A stretch of DNA of 11,714 nt from Spirochaetes bacterium RBG_16_67_19 (GCA_001829505.1 MIBK01000228.1:14654-26367), one strand, 5' to 3'; positions 1 through 6,559 are shown, numbered from the stretch's first letter. The notes: a model not told the origin generated them from the letters alone. A program made the numbers and translations.

Positions 1-41
1 CAAATAAGAAAGCCGGCCCCCTTTTGCGGGCGGCCGGCTTT
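1..41 (-). terminator. Rho-independent terminator of the small exported protein gene
   Basis: A perfect 10-bp inverted repeat (9-18 against 32-41, AAAGCCGGCC/GGCCGGCTTT) encloses a 13-base loop. Read on the minus strand the stem is followed by TTTCTTATTTG, a T-rich tail. It lies about 30 bases after the stop of the minus-strand gene ending at 74. The plus-strand side has only three T's, so the minus direction is favoured. Confidence 0.8.
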
Positions 42-73
42 ACGGTGCCGCGGCAGCCGCCGCGACCGGGGCT

Positions 74-463
74 TTACCCCCGGAACTTCGCGTGCCCTTC
101 CTTCATCAACGCCAGGATGGCGCCCACTTCGGCTTTGAGCTGCTCCAGGTCCTGCGCCCCGCAGGCTCCGACCCCGCGGAAAGCGGCCCGCACCGCCTCA
201 CCGTTGATCCGCTCCCATTCGGCCTTGCTGCCCTTGGGCGGATCGGTGGCCTGCAGGGCCTTGAAGTTCGCGGCCAGGTCCATCAGGCGCAGCGCGCTGG
301 TGTAGAAATCCTCGGCGCCCACCGCCGTGTTGATCTGCCCGACCAGCGCGCCGTTGGAGCGCATCTTCTGCACGACCAGGTCCTTGTTGTATTGAGCCGA
401 CAAGGTGGGTACCAATACCACCAGGAACAACAGGGTCAGGGTCAGGGCGATGCTCCGCTTCAT
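74..463 (-). CDS. small exported cytochrome c'-like protein lacking the haem-binding cysteines
   Basis: Predicted 129-residue secreted protein. Residues 1-23 form a signal peptide (basic start, hydrophobic run, cleavage probably at LSA|Q). The mature part is rich in helix-forming residues. The end of the chain, MKEGHAKFRG (120-129), resembles the haem end of cytochrome c'/c556 proteins (CxxCHxxFR), but both cysteines are replaced (Met120, Gly123) while His124 and Arg128 remain. The only cysteine in the mature protein is Cys101, so normal covalent c-haem attachment is not expected. The ATG at 463 is chosen because AGGAGGA (470-476) lies six bases upstream. The gene has its own promoter and terminator, so it is probably monocistronic. 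The cytochrome c' relationship is my inference from pattern, not a search. It could instead be an unrelated periplasmic helical protein. Confidence 0.8.
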   Translation of the reverse strand: MKRSIALTLTLLFLVVLVPTLSAQYNKDLVVQKMRSNGALVGQINTAVGAEDFYTSALRLMDLAANFKALQATDPPKGSKAEWERINGEAVRAAFRGVGACGAQDLEQLKAEVGAILALMKEGHAKFRG

Positions 464-486
464 GCTTTGTCCTCCTGCTTGATAGG

Positions 487-516
487 AAAATAGCTATATA
501 TCAGTTTTCTGGTCAA
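487..516 (-). promoter_or_regulatory. promoter of the small exported protein gene
   Basis: On the minus strand TTGACC (516-511) is followed after 18 bases by TATTTT (492-487) in an unusually AT-rich patch for this window. A transcript starting about seven bases later would have a leader of roughly 17 to 20 bases containing the AGGAGGA ribosome site. The exact -10 is uncertain because several AT-rich hexamers overlap. Confidence 0.55.
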
Positions 517-517
517 G

Positions 518-547
518 AAAAAACGGCGGTGCTGCTGCGCAGCCGCG
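518..547 (-). terminator. probable terminator of nadE
   Basis: On the minus strand, about 20 bases after the nadE stop, a GC-rich hairpin (GCTGC 531-535 and GCAGC 539-543 around a 3-base loop, with further G/C pairing outside) is followed by CCGCCG and six T's (523-518). The T run ends one base before the -35 box of the next promoter, so terminator and promoter sit back to back. Confidence 0.6.
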
Positions 548-566
548 GGCGGTCCGGCCGCCGCCC

Positions 567-2207
567 TCAGGTTTCGTGGAAGCGGCGGGCGATGGGGATG
601 CGGCGGCCGGTGCCGAAGGCCCGGGGAGTGACCTTCAGGATCGGGGCGGCCTGGCGGCGCTTGAACTCCGCTTTTCCCACCAGGTCCAGCACCCGGCGCA
701 CGGTATCCGGGTTCTCCCCTTCGGCGGCGATTTGCTGGGCGGTGGCGTTGTCCAGCAGGTAGCGCTCCAGGATGCGGTCCAGCTCGTCGTACGGGGGCAG
801 CGTGTCCTGGTCGGTCTGGTCCGGCTTCAGCTCGGCGCTGGGCGGCTTGGTGAGCACCGCCTCGGGGATGAGCCGGCGCTCGCGGTTCAGGCGGCGGGCC
901 AGCGCGTACACTTCGGTCTTCAATAAGTCCCCGATCGGGGCCAGTCCCCCGCACATGTCCCCGTAGAGGGTGCAATACCCAGTGGCCAGCTCCGACTTGT
1001 TGCCCGTGGCCAGCAGCAGGGAGTGGAACTTGTTGGCGTAGGCCATGAGCAGCAGGCCCCGCAGGCGCGCCTGCAGGTTCTCCTCGGTGATGTCGGGGGC
1101 GGCGTCTCCGAACACGGGCTGGAGGCTCCCCAGGCTGGCGGCGAAGGATGGCTCGATGGACACCCGCTGCAGGCGGATGCCCAGGTTGCCGGCCAGCTCC
1201 TCCGCGTCGCTCAGGCTGCCGGGGGAGGAATAGCGCGAGGGCAGGGCGAAAGCGGTGACCCTCGCCGGTCCCACCGCCCTGGCGGCCAGCACCGCCACCA
1301 GGGCGGAGTCGATTCCCCCGGAAAGCCCCAGGTGGACCCTGCCGATGCCGCACTTGGCCAGGTAGTCGGCGATGCCCAGCTCCAGCGCCCGGGCCAGCTC
1401 GCCGTAGCGGTCCTCGGAGAGGGAGAGCTCCGGTCCCGGCCGGGCGGTGTCCACCAGCGCCAACTGCTCCTGGAAGGCCTCGCCCAGGAACACCAGGCGG
1501 CCGTCGCCGGCCGTGCAGAAGGACTGGCCGTCGAAAATCAGGCTGTCGTTGGCCCCCACCGTGTTCACGTAGACCACCGGCACCCCGGAGCGCTGGCCGA
1601 TGCCGGAGGCCAGCTCCAGGCGGATGCGCGGCTTGCCCGAATAGAACGGGGAAGCCGAAGGGGCCAGGATGAGGGAGGCCCCCCCGTCCAGCAGCTCCTT
1701 CACCGGATCCACCGGGTAGCGCATCCCGGCGGGCATCTCCGCCTCCCACCACATGTCCTCGCAGATGGCGATGCCCAGGCGCTCGCCGCGGAAGGGGATC
1801 ACCTGCCGGGAGACGGCCGGCTGGAACCAGCGGGCCTCGTCGAACACGTCGTAGCTGGGCAGCAGCGTCTTGGTCTGGGTGGCCAGGATCTCCCCGTCGG
1901 CCAGCAGGGACACCGCATTGGCCAGCGGCTTGCCGGCCTCGCCGCGGTTGCGGTCCACGTAGCCGACCGTGACCCCGATGCCCCGCGGGCAGGAGCGCTG
2001 CAGGCGGCGCAGTCCCTGCAGGCCGGCCTCCACGAAGGAATCCTGGTCCACCAAGTCCAGCGGGGGGTAGCCGCAGATGCACATTTCCGGGAACACGGCC
2101 AGCTCGGCGCCCAGCTCCCGGGCGCGGGCCGAGAATTCCAGGATCTTGTCCACGTTTCCGGCGAAATCGCCGATCACCGGGTTGATCTGCCCGATGGCGA
2201 TGCGCAT
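567..2207 (-). CDS. nadE: glutamine-dependent NAD+ synthetase
   Basis: Last step of NAD biosynthesis in the cytoplasm: ATP-dependent amidation of nicotinic acid adenine dinucleotide, using ammonia from glutamine. The 546-residue length fits the two-domain bacterial form. Residues 1 to about 255 are a nitrilase-type glutaminase with the expected triad: Glu41 (FPEM), Lys113 (TKTLLPSYD) and Cys149 (AICEDMWW). Residues about 270-546 are the synthetase, with the PP-loop SGGIDS at 296-301, TGNKSE at 401-406, PSAELKPDQTDQ near 457-468, and the family-typical KRRQAAPILKVTPR region near 516-529. The ATG at 2207 lies one base after the stop of the upstream DUF3783 gene, with GGAGG-rich sequence inside that gene's end, so translation is probably coupled. 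All key residues are intact. Confidence 0.97.
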   Translation of the reverse strand: MRIAIGQINPVIGDFAGNVDKILEFSARARELGAELAVFPEMCICGYPPLDLVDQDSFVEAGLQGLRRLQRSCPRGIGVTVGYVDRNRGEAGKPLANAVSLLADGEILATQTKTLLPSYDVFDEARWFQPAVSRQVIPFRGERLGIAICEDMWWEAEMPAGMRYPVDPVKELLDGGASLILAPSASPFYSGKPRIRLELASGIGQRSGVPVVYVNTVGANDSLIFDGQSFCTAGDGRLVFLGEAFQEQLALVDTARPGPELSLSEDRYGELARALELGIADYLAKCGIGRVHLGLSGGIDSALVAVLAARAVGPARVTAFALPSRYSSPGSLSDAEELAGNLGIRLQRVSIEPSFAASLGSLQPVFGDAAPDITEENLQARLRGLLLMAYANKFHSLLLATGNKSELATGYCTLYGDMCGGLAPIGDLLKTEVYALARRLNRERRLIPEAVLTKPPSAELKPDQTDQDTLPPYDELDRILERYLLDNATAQQIAAEGENPDTVRRVLDLVGKAEFKRRQAAPILKVTPRAFGTGRRIPIARRFHET

Positions 2208-2208
2208 C

Positions 2209-2583
2209 CTACCTGCCCTCCTCCAGCGCGGCGCGTTCCTGTTCCAGGTGGGCGACCAGCTCTTCCAGGGTCCAATCCAGGGAGGTCGGGGTGCTCACCC
2301 TGGGCCGGCCGCGCGCCGCCTCACGGAAAAAGCCCAGCAGCGCCCGCACGCCGGAATCCGAGATGTTGTGGAACAGGACCAGGGGCTTCCGTCCCCCCAC
2401 CCCGGCCGCCTCCGCCGCTGCCGCCGGGCTTTCCCCGGCGAGGATCCGGCGGAGGACCTCCCCGCCCTGCTCCGGCCGCGCCTTCAGCGCGGGCGGCACC
2501 CCGAGCGAAGCCAGGCCCTCGTCGATGCGCCGCTGTTCCTCCGCGGAGAAGCCGTACACCAGGATCCTGGCCTTGCCTTCCAT
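2209..2583 (-). CDS. DUF3783-type protein encoded just upstream of nadE
   Basis: A 124-residue soluble protein without a signal peptide or membrane segment. The C-terminal half (about 67-116, from PLVLFHNISDSGVRALLGFF to WTLEELVAHL) matches my memory of DUF3783, a short domain of unknown function marked by a 'TPTxxxWTLxEL' stretch. The N-terminal part begins with a beta-strand-like RILVYGFSAEE, which looks like a paired strand-helix unit. Gene and nadE are separated by one base (TAG-G-ATG), so they form one operon. Possible roles in NAD synthesis cannot be read from the sequence. No clear Shine-Dalgarno precedes the ATG at 2583, and the start is less certain than most here. Confidence 0.8.
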   Translation of the reverse strand: MEGKARILVYGFSAEEQRRIDEGLASLGVPPALKARPEQGGEVLRRILAGESPAAAAEAAGVGGRKPLVLFHNISDSGVRALLGFFREAARGRPRVSTPTSLDWTLEELVAHLEQERAALEEGR

Positions 2584-2604
2584 TCAGCACTGCTGCCCGT
2601 GCTA

Positions 2605-2633
2605 AATATGTCGCGAATCGGCGGCCGAAGCAA
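2605..2633 (-). promoter_or_regulatory. weak candidate promoter of the DUF3783-nadE operon
   Basis: On the minus strand TTGCTT (2633-2628) is followed after 17 bases by CATATT (2610-2605). Overlapping alternatives (ATATTT, TATTTA) exist with longer spacing. The leader would be about 15 to 20 bases, and includes a small palindrome, CAGCAGTGCTG, just before the start. The rest of the 2584-2701 gap holds G/C-rich runs and the divergent promoter. Confidence 0.35.
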
Positions 2634-2663
2634 GGCGCCCCCGGGGCCGCCCCCCGGCCGGCG

Positions 2664-2692
2664 TTGACCGGGGCGGAGGCCCCTGCTAAGAT
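2664..2692 (+). promoter_or_regulatory. sigma-70-type promoter of the SDR-like gene
   Basis: TTGACC (2664-2669), a 17-base spacer and TAAGAT (2687-2692). The spacer contains an inverted repeat, GGGGC (2670-2674) and GCCCC (2679-2683). Only nine bases separate the -10 box from the ATG at 2702, so the transcript should have a leader of about 0 to 3 bases. Confidence 0.75.
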
Positions 2693-2701
2693 GCGGGGAA
2701 C

Positions 2702-3379
2702 ATGGGACGGGTCGTGCTGGTCAGCGATGTGCAGACACCCCTCGGCGAGGAGTTGGCCCGGCGCTACCTGGCCGAAGGGGCCAGCGTGGCCGTGACCCGC
2801 TCCAACCAGCAATCCCGCGAAGCCCCCCTGGTTTCCGAGAGCGATGGCTTCCTGCTCACCGACTGGAACCGGCGCTCGCCCATCTCCGCCCGCAACGTGC
2901 TGCTGGCGGTGGCCAACCGCTTCGGCCGCATCGACGAAGCCGTGGTGGTGCAATGGCCGTTCGTGGAGGCCAGACTCCTGCCGGAAACCTCCTACGAGTC
3001 GATGGAGCGGGCCGTGGACGCCTGGCTCAAGGGCCCGTTGTTCCTGGTGAAGGGCCTGCTGGAGGTTTTCGCCAGGAACGGCGGCGGGCGCCTGGCCCTG
3101 GTGGACTATGCTCCCCGGGAAGCGGTCGGCGGCAGGCCGCCGCTGGAGGCTGCGTTGCGGGGGGCCTTCAAGGCGCTGTCCCAGTCGCTGATGGAGAGCG
3201 GAGGACCGAGCGGCGTGACGGTGCACTGCTTCGAGTCCGTCGAAACCCTGGCGCGGGACTTCGCCGGCTTCATCGTGGAAACCCTCGCCTCGCGCGGGGA
3301 TAAGCCGGCAGGCAAGTGGCTGCGCTTCCAGCCCGGACGCGGGCTGCTGTCGCCGCTGCGCGGCCTGATGGGCTCCTGA
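2702..3379 (+). CDS. degenerate short-chain dehydrogenase/reductase-fold protein
   Basis: A 225-residue cytoplasmic protein with the layout of a short-chain dehydrogenase: a first beta-strand and turn (VVLVSDVQTPLGEELARRYLAEG, split over 4-26), a middle section YESMERAVDAWLKGPLFLVKGL (98-119) resembling the helix at the SDR dimer face, then GGGRLALVDYAP. The residues needed for catalysis are missing. The TGxxxGxG turn reads SDVQTPLG (8-15), the NAG motif is VVVQWP, the usual Ser position is Asp/Tyr (135-136), and in my alignment Tyr and Lys of YxxxK become Glu149 and Arg153. It is therefore probably not an active oxidoreductase and may be a binding or regulatory relative. It is transcribed alone and converges on the next gene with a 7-base gap. 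Confidence 0.85.
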   Translation: MGRVVLVSDVQTPLGEELARRYLAEGASVAVTRSNQQSREAPLVSESDGFLLTDWNRRSPISARNVLLAVANRFGRIDEAVVVQWPFVEARLLPETSYESMERAVDAWLKGPLFLVKGLLEVFARNGGGRLALVDYAPREAVGGRPPLEAALRGAFKALSQSLMESGGPSGVTVHCFESVETLARDFAGFIVETLASRGDKPAGKWLRFQPGRGLLSPLRGLMGS

Positions 3380-3386
3380 AGCAGCT

Positions 3387-5213
3387 CTAGAAGAACATCG
3401 ACGAGGCGAAGCGCACCTGGAAGTCGGGCCGGGCGGCCAGCTCCAGGAACTTGCAGCGGCGGTGAATCCGCGCGGCCCGGTCCCGGTATTCCCGGGATAC
3501 GAGGGCCAGCGCCGCGCCGCGCAGGGCGGCGTTGCCCACCACGTCCACTTTTTCCACGGGCAGCTCGGGGATCAGTCCCAGCCGCATGGTCTTGCGGATG
3601 TCCAGCCCCGAGCCGAAGTTGCCGGCCAGGCGGATGCGCGCCAGGCTCTCCGGGCTCACCCCCGCGGCGTCCAGCAGCAGGTCGATGCCCGTGCGGATGG
3701 CCCCCTTGGCCAGCTGCAGCTCCCGGATGTCCCGCTGGGTGATGAACACCCGGTCGGACAGCCGGAAGGCCAGCATCTTCTCCTCCCGGAAAAGGCGCGC
3801 GGCCAGCTCGGGGCGGGCGACCTCCTCGGGCGGCAGCAGGCGCCCGCTGGGCTCCAGCAGGCCCGCTTCCAGCAGCTCGGCGATGCCGGAGATCAGGCCG
3901 CTGCCGCAGAGGCCCTTGGGCCGGCCGCCGCCGACCACCGCCAGGTCCAGCCCGCCGTCGGGGAGGATGCGGAAACCGGTGACGGCCCCCTCCAGGGCCC
4001 GCATGCCGCAGCTGATCTGGGCGCCCTCGAAGGCCGGGCCGGCGGCGGTGGAGGTGGTCAGCAGCTCCCCGGCCTTGGAGAGCACGATCTCGCCGTTGGT
4101 GCCGATGTCGATGGACAGGGTGATCTCCGGCTCGCGCTCCAGGTCCAGCGCCAGGATCATGCCCACGGTGTCCGCGCCGACGAAGGCGGAGATCAGCGGC
4201 AGGGTCTCCACCCAGCCGCAGCCCTGGAAGCTCCAGCCGAACTCCTGCGGGCGGCGGCGGACCAGGCCGGAGACCAGGGGGATGTACGGGGCCATGGCCA
4301 GCTGCTGGGGATTCAAGCCGTGCAGGATGTGGATCATGATCGGGTTGCCCACCACGGCGGTGCGCACCACCTGCTCCGGGGCCACCCCGGCTTCCACCTC
4401 CAGCTGCCGCGCGCACTCCTCGATGGTTTCCAGCGCCGCGGCCCGCACCTCCTCCCGTTTTTCCTGGAAGTTGTGCGTGCGTGAGATCACGTCCGCCCCG
4501 TAGGCGGTCTGCCGGTTCAGAAGCGCCTTGCGGGCCAGCAGGCGGCCGGTTTCCAGGTTGTGCAGCGACAAGTCCACCGTGGTGGTGCCCAGGTCCACGG
4601 CGAAGCCGTACACCGGCTCCGCCGCCGCCTCCCCTTCGGCTGGAGCGGGGCGCAGGCACAGCAGGGCCTCCTGCTCGAACACTGCTTCCACCTGCCACTG
4701 TCCGGCGCGCAGGGCGCGGGCAAAGCCCTCGACGGTCTCCGCCTGGACCGGCGGCAGGACGGCCGGCGTCTGCCCCGGGGGGCCCTGCAGGGCGTCGGCC
4801 AGGCGCTCCCAGTCGGCGCGCTGATCCTGCAGGCTGGGCGGCTCCATCTTCAGGCGGCGCCGGTGGATGAGCTTCTCGCCGTACACCGGGGCGGAACCCT
4901 CCACCGCGGCCGGGTCCTTCCAGGCCACCTCGATGCCCTTCTCCTCGGGGATGCGGATGGTGCAGTCCCCCTCGATCTGGACCTGGCAGGCCAGGCGCAG
5001 CCCGCGGGCCAGCGCCTCCTCCGGCAGCTTCTTCCGCCCGCCCTGACCGCTTTCGGTAGGCGGCTGGATCTCCACCGCGCACTGCCCGCACAGCCCCCGG
5101 CCGCCGCAGGGGAAATCCAGCAGGATGCCCTCCTGCAGCAGCAACTCGCGAAGCGGCGCGCCCCGCCGGGCGTGAAACACGATTTCCCCCGGGAGGATGG
5201 TGACCTGGCACAT
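3387..5213 (-). CDS. reductive activator of corrinoid proteins (2Fe-2S ferredoxin plus ASKHA, DUF4445 family)
   Basis: A 608-residue protein of the family that uses ATP to return inactive Co(II) corrinoid proteins to Co(I), serving methyltransferases such as CoFeSP or O-demethylase systems. Residues 1-90 are a ferredoxin domain with Cys36, Cys42, Cys45 and Cys76 (DFPCGGRGLCGQC ... LACQ) for one 2Fe-2S cluster. A linker follows, then the DUF4445 ASKHA region with VDLGTTTVDLSL, SIDIGTNGE, GGGRPKGLCGSGLIS and LAGNFGSG, expected to bind ATP. The ATG at 5213 is chosen because the ferredoxin begins there and a promoter lies seven bases upstream; no Shine-Dalgarno is visible, so the mRNA is probably leaderless. 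No corrinoid protein or methyltransferase gene is in the window, so its partner is unknown. Family assignment is strong; the substrate is inferred from the family. Confidence 0.92.
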   Translation of the reverse strand: MCQVTILPGEIVFHARRGAPLRELLLQEGILLDFPCGGRGLCGQCAVEIQPPTESGQGGRKKLPEEALARGLRLACQVQIEGDCTIRIPEEKGIEVAWKDPAAVEGSAPVYGEKLIHRRRLKMEPPSLQDQRADWERLADALQGPPGQTPAVLPPVQAETVEGFARALRAGQWQVEAVFEQEALLCLRPAPAEGEAAAEPVYGFAVDLGTTTVDLSLHNLETGRLLARKALLNRQTAYGADVISRTHNFQEKREEVRAAALETIEECARQLEVEAGVAPEQVVRTAVVGNPIMIHILHGLNPQQLAMAPYIPLVSGLVRRRPQEFGWSFQGCGWVETLPLISAFVGADTVGMILALDLEREPEITLSIDIGTNGEIVLSKAGELLTTSTAAGPAFEGAQISCGMRALEGAVTGFRILPDGGLDLAVVGGGRPKGLCGSGLISGIAELLEAGLLEPSGRLLPPEEVARPELAARLFREEKMLAFRLSDRVFITQRDIRELQLAKGAIRTGIDLLLDAAGVSPESLARIRLAGNFGSGLDIRKTMRLGLIPELPVEKVDVVGNAALRGAALALVSREYRDRAARIHRRCKFLELAARPDFQVRFASSMFF

Positions 5214-5220
5214 GGCAGGG

Positions 5221-5250
5221 AGTATAGGGGAACCAGCCGGCGGGGTGCAA
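5221..5250 (-). promoter_or_regulatory. promoter of the corrinoid activator gene
   Basis: On the minus strand TTGCAC (5250-5245) is followed after 18 bases by TATACT (5226-5221). Seven bases separate the -10 box from the ATG at 5213, so transcription would begin at or next to the start codon. It diverges from the lipoprotein promoter, with 13 bases between the two -35 boxes. Confidence 0.7.
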
Positions 5251-5266
5251 GGCGGAGCGAGCCTTG
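5248..5266. repeat. inverted repeat between divergent promoters
   Basis: CAAGGC (5248-5253) and GCCTTG (5261-5266), perfect 6-bp arms separated by seven bases, overlap both divergent -35 boxes. It could be a shared regulator site. It could also be a by-product of both -35 boxes carrying the same GCCTTG context, which recurs before pckG. Confidence 0.5.
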
Positions 5267-5292
5267 ACGCCCCCTCGCCGATGCCGTACTTT
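5264..5292 (+). promoter_or_regulatory. promoter of the lipoprotein gene
   Basis: TTGACG (5264-5269), a 17-base spacer and TACTTT (5287-5292). The ATG at 5298 begins six bases after the last base of the -10 box, so the start codon itself is the expected transcription start. Confidence 0.7.
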
Positions 5293-5297
5293 ACGCC

Positions 5298-6032
5298 ATG
5301 CCCGCGCCGATTCGCCAATCCTCGCCGGCCGCCCTGGCCGTCCTGCTCCTCGCGGCAATGGCCATGCTGGGCGCGGCGGGCTGCTCGGTCAGCCAGCGGG
5401 TGACCCTGGAGCCGGAGGGCTCCGGAACGGCCGAGGTGCGCATCCGCCTGCAGAAGGTCCTGCTGGACTACCTGCTGGACCTCTCCGAGGTCAGCGGCTC
5501 CAAGGAAAAAGGGCGCATCTTCGACGTGGAGGACATCCGCAAGGGCTTCGCCTCGCGGCAGGAGGTCACCCTCCGCCGCATCGAAAGCGCCAGCCCCGAC
5601 CGGCTGGAGATGGATCTGGCTTTTCAGTCCATCGAGAAGCTGTTCGCCGCGCCGGAAAAGCCTCAGACCATCCTGTCCTTGAAGAAGGGTCCCGAGGGCA
5701 CCACCCTGCGGGCGCACCTGGACCGCAGGAACTTCTCCCAGCTTCTGGAGCTGGCCCCCTTCCTGAAAAACCCGCTGTTCGAAGGCCTGGGCCCCCAGGA
5801 GAACGACGACGCCACCGAGTCGGAGTACCTGGAGCTGATCGACCTGGCGCTGGGCGAAGGCGGCGCCGCGGCCCTGAAGGCCTCGGCCATCGAGACCACC
5901 ATCCTGGTCAAGGGCCGGGTCGTGGCCCAGAGCGGCGGTACGGCGGTCCCCGGAGGCGTGGCCTTCCGCATTCCCCTGCTGCGCGTGCTGCTGCTGGACA
6001 AGCCGCTGGACTACTCCCTGACCTTCAGGTAA
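5298..6032 (+). CDS. predicted lipoprotein of unknown function
   Basis: A 244-residue protein with a lipoprotein signal peptide: hydrophobic run at about 10-27 ending in LGAAGC, with Cys29 as the likely lipidated residue. After it comes a beta-rich start (SQRVTLEPEGSGTAEVRIRL) resembling the 'GSG' opening seen in several bacterial lipoproteins of unknown role. A helical middle (about 50-170) follows, with a short acidic stretch (PQENDDATESEYLELIDL), then a beta-rich end (TTILVKGRVVAQSGG ... YSLTFR). It has no haem motif and no recognisable enzyme residues. The ATG at 5298 directly follows a promoter and has no Shine-Dalgarno. The cytochrome gene begins 14 bases after its stop, so the two may be partly co-transcribed although the cytochrome also has its own -10 box. 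I do not recognise the family. Confidence 0.85.
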   Translation: MPAPIRQSSPAALAVLLLAAMAMLGAAGCSVSQRVTLEPEGSGTAEVRIRLQKVLLDYLLDLSEVSGSKEKGRIFDVEDIRKGFASRQEVTLRRIESASPDRLEMDLAFQSIEKLFAAPEKPQTILSLKKGPEGTTLRAHLDRRNFSQLLELAPFLKNPLFEGLGPQENDDATESEYLELIDLALGEGGAAALKASAIETTILVKGRVVAQSGGTAVPGGVAFRIPLLRVLLLDKPLDYSLTFR

Positions 6033-6035
6033 GGG

Positions 6036-6041
6036 TATAAT
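6036..6041 (+). promoter_or_regulatory. -10 box upstream of the P460-type cytochrome
   Basis: A consensus TATAAT lies in the 14-base gap between the lipoprotein stop and the cytochrome ATG, five bases before the ATG. The -35 region lies inside the upstream coding sequence and is weak (no TTGAC-like hexamer at 16 to 18 bases). It may be an internal promoter giving a leaderless cytochrome mRNA, or a chance match. Confidence 0.5.
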
Positions 6042-6046
6042 CCCTC

Positions 6047-6559
6047 ATGAAAACGTTGCTGGCCTTCCTTCTGACTTTGCTGCTGCTGGGCTGCGCGCCG
6101 GCCGAACAGCCGCGCCTGCCGGCCCTCGGGCGGGCGGAGATCTCCGGCGCCCGCCTGTGGCAGCGCATCTCGGCGGAGGCCGATTTCGAGCACTGGGCCT
6201 TCTGGCCCGGGCACGAGGAGCTGCAGCCCGGCCAGTCGCCGCACGGCCAGTTCCACGAGGTGTACATCAACTACCTGCTGGAGGAGGCCCTACCGGCCGC
6301 CGGGCGGCGCGCCCCGAACGGCTCCCTCATAGTCAAGGAGAACTTCGACGCCGACCGTCGCCCCACCAACCTGACCGTGATGGCCAAGGTGGAAGGTTAC
6401 GATCCCGCCAACGGGGACTGGTTCTGGGCGGCCTATGATCCGCAGGGCAAGGTGCAGGCCGAAGGCCGGCTGCAGAGCTGCATCGACTGCCACGAGGGCA
6501 TGAAGGACAACGACTACATCATCATCCGGCGGTTGGACCTGAGCCTACCCGAGCAGTAG
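6047..6559 (+). CDS. P460-type cytochrome lipoprotein with one c-type haem site
   Basis: A 170-residue exported protein. The signal peptide ends in LLLLGC, so Cys16 is the likely lipid-modified residue, anchoring it in a membrane on the outside of the cytoplasm. The mature part fits the cytochrome P460 domain: GARLWQRI, HWAFWPGH (49-56), a PHGQFHEVYIN stretch, SLIVKENF (93-100) and DWFWAAYDPQGK, then the haem motif CIDCH at 145-149 and DNDYIII. Lys97 is a candidate for the lysine that cross-links to haem in true P460 proteins, but I cannot confirm this. Family members oxidise hydroxylamine or bind NO; the substrate here is unknown. The last 38 bases overlap the 3' end of the convergent kinase gene. 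The ATG lies five bases after a TATAAT and has no Shine-Dalgarno. Confidence 0.9.
   Translation: MKTLLAFLLTLLLLGCAPAEQPRLPALGRAEISGARLWQRISAEADFEHWAFWPGHEELQPGQSPHGQFHEVYINYLLEEALPAAGRRAPNGSLIVKENFDADRRPTNLTVMAKVEGYDPANGDWFWAAYDPQGKVQAEGRLQSCIDCHEGMKDNDYIIIRRLDLSLPEQ

Noticed and set aside
460..2082. Long minus-strand frame overlapping nadE in another phase
   Set aside because: Gly/Pro/Arg/Ala-rich out-of-phase reading of nadE with no domain pattern.
1023..2795. 590-codon open frame antisense to nadE
   Set aside because: It runs opposite the intact, motif-rich nadE gene. Its composition (Gln, His, Gly, Ala rich) is typical of the antisense shadow of a high-GC gene.
3106..5358. 750-codon minus-strand frame overlapping the corrinoid activator
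   Set aside because: Out-of-phase, Gly/Arg/Pro-rich reading; the activator frame carries all family motifs.
5214..5717. Upstream extension of the corrinoid activator to 5717
   Set aside because: It would overlap the divergent lipoprotein gene and both promoters. The ferredoxin domain begins at the ATG at 5213.
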